From Merzomyia westermanni (lineage: Eukaryota > Arthropoda > Insecta > Diptera > Tephritidae), in assembly GCA_949987695.1 (NCBI GenBank), contig OX465288.1, positions 35,663,604 to 35,727,603 of the forward strand: a stretch of DNA of 64,000 bases, in the 5' to 3' direction. The notes below the pieces were generated by a model, which was not told where the DNA came from, made no database searches, and saw only the letters and a program-made list of their open reading frames with translations. Made by a program: the position numbers and the translations under genes. Shown in pieces: positions 58,094 through 64,000 of the stretch (its first letter is position 1; each line of letters begins with the position of its first letter).

Positions 58094-58282
58094 ATGATCC
58101 AATAATACAGTTCGTGTTAATAGACCAGCTGATTTTTACTTTTTTCTCGAATTTTGACATTACACTCATTTCTCATTACGATTTTGACGTTAAACTCACA
58201 AATTACAAAAACAAAATACATGGAAAATTTTTGTGCGTCTGTATGTTTGTCGAGCTGCTACGACCTGTTGTAGTTGGATCAT
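58094..58282 (+). mobile_element. ATGATCCAA-ended MITE, copy 1
   Basis: Ends ATGATCCAATAATACAG and, read inward from the right, CATGATCCAACTACAACAGG. The interior matches 61626-61793 in reverse (GACGTTAAACTCACAAATTA, GTCGAGCTGCTACGACCTG). A 29-bp direct repeat, containing GGGAAAACGAATTCGAAGC, occurs at about 58059 and 58299 on either side, too long and too distant to be an ordinary target duplication. Confidence 0.7.
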
Positions 58283-58689
58283 GAATTTTCCCAAAAATGT
58301 TGGGAAAACGAATTCGAAGCACGAATCAGGTTTTTCGAACAAATTTGACATTTCTCGTAAGTATAAAAGTGTGAACAAATGTTGGGACAACTTTTGTTTA
58401 CATTATTAAAAGTTAACTATTTAGTAAAAATAATGCAATTAATTGTAAATTAAATTATGTTTTAAATAAAATTAGGTGTTTGCTAGCTTGTCGTGATCGT
58501 TTTACTGGCGAAGGTGTTAGTGGTAGTGGCGTTCCAACTCAACACAGGCCGGTCAACGCAACTATGACACAATGGTGGTGTCGGCGGTCGTAGCGGCGAA
58601 TGTAATCGTCTTCCCTGATAGAGAGGTCGGTGAAAGTAGTGGCGAAAGAGTCCCGACAATAGTGGTGGAGGTGATACAGAGTTTTTTTT
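58283..58689. other. No gene recognised
   Basis: Moderately GC-rich at 58490-58690; the frames there are proline-rich by composition and show no domain. Confidence 0.35.
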
Positions 58690-58990
58690 AACCTGATCCC
58701 GTCTAGGCTTCATATGCAGCGCAAGAGTACTATGAGTGCTACATTGCGGTACGTGCCCGACTATAGCGGGAGCGATTTGGTATTACCAGTGCAATCTTCC
58801 AGGACATGCCACCCCTCCTTACGTAAAGGAGAAGATGTTTAATGGGAGGCATCATATCCGTAGATCAACCATCAAATTGCACGGAATTACCCTAATGCAT
58901 TTTAGTCGCCTCTTACGACCGGTATGCCTACCGACCCGCTCAAAGGTCAAGTGCCACGAGCACCGTCCTATGGTTTGGATAATGTTGATT
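58690..58990 (-). repeat. Dispersed repeat family C, copy 2 (reversed)
   Basis: On the minus strand GGTCGTAAGAGGCGACTAAAA, then CAATTTGATGGTTGATCTAC and GGATATGATGCCTCCC match 31848-31945, and ACCAAATCGCTCCCGCTATA matches the part that follows there. The two copies differ at many positions. Confidence 0.6.
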
Positions 58991-61617
58991 CAAACCATAT
59001 TTTATCGTTATGGCATGCAAGGCAGATGTTGAGCTGTGTGACTTCCAGAAACCATGTCGGTGTTCCGCCAAGGGTATTTATTTCCTTTAGAAGACAACTG
59101 CTAAAACACGTCTAAAAATGTCAGGAGAGGTATCAAAAGACGAGTTTTGACCTCGGTAGCAGTAACCCGAAAACGAATTTTTGGCTTTTTTATTTTTGTC
59201 AAGAGATGTTTGCAATTAAAGTTGAAAATTTTCTTTCATTTTCATGTGGTTGTTGTAGACACAGATATAGGGTATACCGAAAAATGGAGAAGTGCGTACC
59301 CGATGTTGGACCTGCTGAGTCTTATTGCTTTGAAGCGCATTGGAAGGCCAAAACTTTGCTCATGGGTTCGAAAATATTTCCAGCAAAATGTTTAAAGCCA
59401 ACTACATTTATAAGATATCGTCATCCTGAGTTGAGAGTAATATTTTAAAAAATTGTTTATTCGGATTTTTCTGACTCTCGTTTCTTCTTATTAACACCTT
59501 CTTCTTCTATAGAAATAAAAAAAGGGTCGCGTTAGTCAAGAACTTCACAGGAAATAAACAAATCAAAGATATGTATTTCCACTACTCGAGAAAAAATTCA
59601 AAACTTTGGAAAAAAACAGTTTGAGAACCACTGATTTAGTTGCATGGCGTTTTGACTTTGATTGCGTGTTCAGAGGTTTGTCACTGACACTTGCTGTCAT
59701 TAATTCTGCACCACTTTAGCAGATTTTGCTGCTGTCAGTGCAAGCACACACCAACACACAGTCACAATAAGTCTTGTTTTACTTATCTATTTATTTTTTT
59801 TTTTATTGTTTTTTCCTGTCGCCGGTTCAGTTTATCGCATTTTCTAAATTTTTTTTTTCATTTTTAACGCCACTCCCAACCACCTATTTTGATGTATCTG
59901 CGTTCCCAACTTTGTGATTAATATTGTTGTACTCGTCTCTAGATATTTATCCTATTTCGTTTCCGTTTCCGTTGGACTCAATCAAATTTTGTCAAATCGC
60001 TGCGATAGTGATAGCGTAAAATTGAACCCCCCCCTCCTTACAAGAGGACAATACGACGTTTTTGATGGCATCAAATAAAGACTAAGCGCATCTGGGTCTT
60101 GACAGCCACGTTACTGGAGACAGATACAATATTTATTTTAAATTGTCAAGCACTTTGTCTAATTTGTGAACTAAGTAAGGAATATGAAGTCAGCATCGAA
60201 ATTAAACTGAAAGCCACAAGTATTAGGGGACTCCCGGGATATAATGCTCTGGCCGTCCATATTGTTCAAGACCCGGAATGGGTGAAGACAAGCCATCAAA
60301 CAAAGACTGCATATGATATACTAGTTGATCGCATCAAAGGCACATCAACATAACTTCGGATATATTTCTTTCTAGGAAACGTTGACGCCCCTCGACAGTA
60401 GTCGCCAAATCCTCTGAGTGTACTTCTGCTATAAAAAGCTTCTGTCGACAAATTGAAAAAAGAAGTTCGGCCCTTATCTCCGCGAAGTGCCAAATTTATG
60501 TCATCATAGCATTATCATCATGTCATTCTCAACTCAATCCATCACAACCAGCATGTAAATGTCTCATTCAATTGTACGGTTATCGTGTTTATTTGTATTT
60601 ATTTATTTCCTACGCCTATTTCCTGCTGCTAAATACTCGTTTTCATGTACAATAATTTGAGTTTCCGGCTTTTTCGGGTTTGATTTATTACATCAACTTG
60701 TCCTAGATTTATGTTTCAATCATTATTAGCACAACCAAAAGCCGCTCTTCTTCGTTTTATGCTAGTTGTGTTGTTGTTGCTTTTGTTACATAAAATATGT
60801 ACGTTTTTGTTGAAAATTTCTTGATTATCTGTTTAGAAAAGTTTGTTCGTTGAATTGCCTTGTAATTGTTGTTCTATTAACGGTTTTATCACGTCAATCA
60901 ATGTTGTTCGAAGTGTAAATGAAGTGTAAGCACCAACCACCTACTCGCCCATTTATTTGTTAGGTTATTGTCTTGATGCTCATTCTTCTTCTTCTTCAAT
61001 GCCTTAACGTCGACTAGATTACCACTTATTGGAGTTTTTATACTTGTAATGTTGCACAGTTATCTCCAGTTCTATTCATTTGCATTCGACAAATTAGCAT
61101 TTACTTTAAGGATTTCGTGATTTCTGGTATTATTAATCGTTTAGTTTACTCGTTATTCGAAATCGTTTCAAGATGCTGTTTGACAGTTTAATTTTGTTAG
61201 TACTCGCGATATGCTCTACAACGGAATTCAAGACATCGCCATCGCCTAAATGCTATAATATGCCAAAATGCAAAAGCAAATGAACTCTCTGAATATTAGG
61301 CTATTCTGCTTACGTTATCTGTTCGCTGAGGAAGCTGGTATAGCACTGCTATCAATTTAGATGTGATTCCTTACGAGCCAAAAATTTCCTGAAGTAGTCA
61401 GAAATATACAGATGTTACTAGACGTCAACCCCGCACTTTATGGCGTCACTCATCGGTATCAGTAAATTTAAATTTTTTACAATTGTACTAGTTTTAGGAT
61501 TGGACCAATAAATATGTTAATGTTTCGAAAACAAAAAAATTTAATATTTTGGTATTAAGAAAAGCGAAAAAGCGAAAGTACTGACAGTTTAAGAGACATG
61601 TTCTTTAGCTTACCGAA
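58991..61617. other. No gene recognised apart from a possible hAT remnant
   Basis: Mostly spacer; TTCTTCTTCTTC near 60990 and GTTGTTGTTGC near 60770 are simple repeats. The 84-codon frame at 60099-60353 shows no family I recognise. A decayed BED-finger-like segment at 59270-59445 is listed separately. Confidence 0.4.
59270..59445 (+). pseudogene. Possible BED-finger remnant of a hAT transposase (ZBED5-like)
   Basis: Two overlapping frames give, in order, TEKWRSAYPMLDLLSL, GRPK, then SKIFPAKCLKPTTFIRYRHP ending ELRVIF. This follows the pattern of the N-terminal BED-type zinc finger in ZBED5/GTF2IRD2-like hAT proteins (KKRKW..YL..GFT, RPQC..C.KVLS.E.MKPSKLKRHLETKHPEL). The two Cys of the finger are lost and part of the His spacing is missing, with a frameshift between the halves. 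It is a weak call based on motif order only; chance similarity is possible. Confidence 0.3.
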
Positions 61618-61625
61618 GTCACTAG

Positions 61626-61793
61626 CATGATCCAACTACAACAGGTCGTAGCAGCTCGACAAACATACAAAAATTGTCCATGTATTTTGTTTTTGTAATT
61701 TGTGAGTTTAACGTCAAAATCGTACTGAGAAATGAGTGTAATGTCAAAATTTGAGCCAAAAGTAAAAATCAGCTGGTGTATTATTGGATCATG
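61626..61793 (-). mobile_element. 168-bp MITE with 8-bp target duplication, copy 2
   Basis: 10-bp inverted ends CATGATCCAA flanked by GTCACTAG at 61618-61625 and 61794-61801. The interior matches 58094-58282 on the other strand. The 8-bp duplication and short termini fit a hAT-like MITE. It has no coding capacity; the open frame starting inside it at 61732 runs out into flanking DNA. Confidence 0.85.
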
Positions 61794-61969
61794 GTCACTA
61801 GTGTCCTTAGAAGATATACTAATCGTATTTCATTTAATTCGCAAAAAAATTTATGATAGAGTCTCAGACATAGGTGTAAATCGCTTTAAAATTCCGTTGA
61901 ACCCTCTTTTATTTCAAAGAGTCGGCTAATAATGATAATAACAGATTGAGGTAGAGCACTGCTACCCGC

Positions 61970-62500
61970 AGAAACAAGTACTACTGTGGACTGTTTAGGG
62001 GATCTCCACACGTAATAAAATTGAGAATGAGTGCCGCAATAACCTATGTGATTAACTTACATACCTCAACTGGTTTTGCTGATTCAATGATTAGAATCGG
62101 ATTCAAACTGTTATGAGTTCTGAGACTCAGCGAAGCGAGGCCGGGTTTTGTAGTTGAGAAATAAAACTCGATCTTGGAGAAATGTCTCACCATAGGGCAG
62201 CTATGTATTTATCGGAATGCAGAGCAGTGTGGAAAGAAGATGATTTATTTGCCTTCCCATGATGCCTACAACGTGTGTCGACGGAAATTTTATAATAAGC
62301 TTTACGAGCCTTGCACAGATAAGAAATGAGATTATACGAATGGACGAATGCTCCGCGACTCAGAAGGTGTTCCTATCTACACCCGAATTTTGCCACAGCG
62401 TAAAAACGAGCCTCTCCAAATAGTTGGAGTATGTCGCCTCCCTTGTTGTTGCCTATTGACATCAGTTATCGCTAAGAAGGGAATATAAAATTGATATATG
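61970..62500 (+). pseudogene. LINE C-terminal remnant, copy 2
   Basis: RRKFYNKLYEPCTDKK (about 62280-62328) followed by DYTNGRMLRDSEGVPIYTRI corresponds to RRNFTDELYEFYADV and YTNGPKISWPECFPIETRF at 53464-53600. Its final TTGACATCAGTTATCGCTAAG (62457-62477) parallels GGCGTCAGTTATCGCTATG there. It has more stops than copy 1. Upstream boundaries are uncertain. Confidence 0.45.
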
Positions 62501-62847
62501 GGTGTTTCCACGGTCGCGAACACTACGTTCGTACGCTTTTATGGGCCAAAAAACAAAGTAAATATAGGTTTTTTTTTTTTTGTTTGCTACTTCGATAGCA
62601 TTTTGGTAGGAAAATTTTAGGTGCAAGAGGCAGGTTTGTTCGATTTTTAGTTTTGACTGTGGGGGCAAGAAACATGTGGTCGTGAACGTACGCAAAATGG
62701 AAGTGACTTTTTTGTGCAACTGGAAAAATTCAAAATTCAGCAAAATGGAATGGATTTTTTCAAAACGGTTGATAACATATTGAAGTGGCATAAAATGACT
62801 TTCTTTACGTTTATTTCGTGTTAAAATATCTTCAGTACATTTTTATA
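62501..62847. other. No gene recognised
   Basis: AT-rich sequence; the minus-strand frame at 62462-62791 has no known domain. Confidence 0.35.
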
Positions 62848-63409
62848 CAAGGTGGCGCAAAAGTAATCCTCCTATCAGAAAATGCTATAAATTTTGCGAT
62901 TGACCCCTAAAGTCAGTTCTGTTTTGACATTTGTGTAGTAAACACATGCGAAATACACGTTAATAAACAATGTTACGCTACACTGCTCCAGAACGCGGAA
63001 TATTGCTGACTATTTATTTGACCAATAATCGGTCGGTGAAAAACGGTTACTGCGCAAAAGTAATCCTCCTATCAGAAAATGCTATAAATTTTGAGATTGG
63101 CCCCTAAAGTCAGTTCTGTTTTGACATTTGTGTAGTAAACACATGCGAAATACACGTTAATAAACAATGATACGCTACACTGCTCCAGAACGCGGAATAT
63201 TGCTGACTATTTATTTGACCAATAATCGGTCGGGGCCAAACGGTTACTGTGAATGGTGAGCGCTACAGAGCAATGATCAACGAGTTCTTTTTGCCGCAAC
63301 TTGATGAATTGGGATTGGAAAACATGTGGTTCCAACAAGACGGTGCAACACACTGCACGTGGCACAACCGATATGCTGAACATCGGAAGCTTACTTTTGC
63401 GCCACCTTG
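62848..63409 (+). mobile_element. Deleted DD41D element, copy 5 (compound form, 562 bp)
   Basis: TA flanks at 62846-62847 and 63410-63411. Same head-head-tail order as copy 3: a left unit ending GGTTACTGCGCAAAAGTAAT near 63045, a second left unit lacking the first bases of the terminus, then the middle of the transposase and the right end. Like copy 4 it has the GGGGCCAAACGG junction and the 5-bp loss within the QDGATAHTA codons. Its start codon is intact in the first unit and altered to ATGAT in the second. Confidence 0.9.
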
Positions 63410-64000
63410 TATATACGCTTAAATACCGGTCGCGAACGTACGGGTCGCGAACGTACGATTTTTCCATACATTTTTTTTTACTATTTTCTTCATATTGTTT
63501 TACAAATTATATGATTTGGAACACTTAATTCACAAGTTTCAATCTTATATGTTGTATTTATAAAGAAAGGAAAATAGCATAAATTATGAGACTCTACTGA
63601 AATCCCGCGCCTCACACCGAAAGGCTCGAAAGTGGCTTGCATAACATAAAGTATACTCACTATAATGTATGGTTGTAAAATTTATGAATAACTTCATTAA
63701 AACTATTCAAAACCCTATGATCCATTATTAACCATGCACCATAAAAAAGTTTTGAAGTGAAAAACTAGTGATTAACGGGTGAATGATGGATGGCACAATT
63801 CAAGAATTCTAAGCAAATTTGTTTTCTACAAAATTGTTTTTTATGCCAACGACATGATAATAGCCAAAGACTCAAATTATGGAGTAAAACGCGGCATCAG
63901 TATTATTTATTATTATTAATATACATACATATATATATATCTATACAATGAAATCATATATATTATTTCTGTAAGGTCTTTTTGTGTTCTTTCCTAATTT
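63410..64000. other. No gene recognised; faint RT-like motif
   Basis: FYANDMIIAKDSNYGVK at about 63837-63887 resembles a reverse transcriptase YADDMIIA motif, but it is very short and stands alone. A CATACATATATATATATC microsatellite lies near 63922-63942. Confidence 0.3.

Noticed and set aside
60099..60353. 84-codon frame with balanced composition
   Set aside because: Looks more protein-like than most, but I recognise no family and see no splice context or paralogue.
63828..63905. YANDMIIA motif as a reverse transcriptase fragment
   Set aside because: Only about 17 residues with no neighbouring RT motifs; the match could be chance.
1..64000. CRISPR arrays, bacterial operons, plasmid or phage features
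   Set aside because: The window is plainly eukaryotic; no regularly spaced short direct repeats with unique spacers were seen.

Overview
This window looks like intergenic or deep intronic DNA from a brachyceran fly. It is AT-rich, full of simple repeats, and has no clear host exon, rRNA or canonical tRNA. A true fruit fly (Tephritidae) is my best guess. It rests on the DD41D (rosa-like) Tc1/mariner elements, the style of the jockey- and R1-like LINE debris, and the CAA/CAG-rich spacer DNA. The species assignment is inference.

Almost everything recognisable is mobile or formerly mobile DNA. (1) DD41D Tc1/mariner elements: one complete copy with an intact 358-codon transposase (48313-49618, minus), one nearly complete copy broken by a stop and a frameshift (7303-8591), and five short internally deleted copies of a third DD41D family (21024, 27624, 34952, 39282, 62848), two of which share a compound head-head-tail structure. 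(2) Non-LTR retrotransposon debris: RNase H/RT fragments at 23.5-25.25 kb (nested), 30.7-31.4 kb, 32.2-32.8 kb, 38.0-38.9 kb, 41.3-42.8 kb, 44.4-45.4 kb, 53.1-53.7 kb and 62.0-62.5 kb. (3) A tRNA-headed SINE in two copies (19.2 and 45.9 kb), one with a 13-bp target duplication. (4) hAT-like non-autonomous elements with 8-bp target duplications (13260, 46645, 61626) and a possible BED-finger hAT remnant at 59.3 kb. (5) A 556-bp TA-flanked MITE at 28052.

The window also holds striking DNA folds: a perfect 125-bp inverted repeat at 9841-10142 embedded in TTTTA satellite, and a perfect 72-bp inverted repeat at 56882-57118. The two share a core motif, GAGCTCAAGRCC, with a third locus at 26.8 kb, and that locus carries a hammerhead-ribozyme-like core. 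Further folds are a degenerate 1.1-kb inverted repeat at 16-17 kb with a half copy at 12.9 kb, four AT-rich foldback copies (10.4, 12.1, 19.5, 21.5 kb), and a small hairpin at 52.6 kb.

Layout: 0-7.3 kb unrecognised with dispersed repeats; 7.3-17.1 kb transposon, satellite and foldbacks; 17-23.5 kb unrecognised DNA with SINE, foldbacks and a deleted mariner; 23.5-45.4 kb mostly LINE fragments and small DNA elements; 45.9-50.3 kb a dense nested cluster (SINE, hAT in MITE, intact DD41D in an ATTAC-rich repeat); 50.3-64 kb unrecognised spacer with small elements. The intact DD41D transposase is the only gene here that looks capable of making a working protein. Many similarity statements are from reading by eye; no alignment or database search was run.
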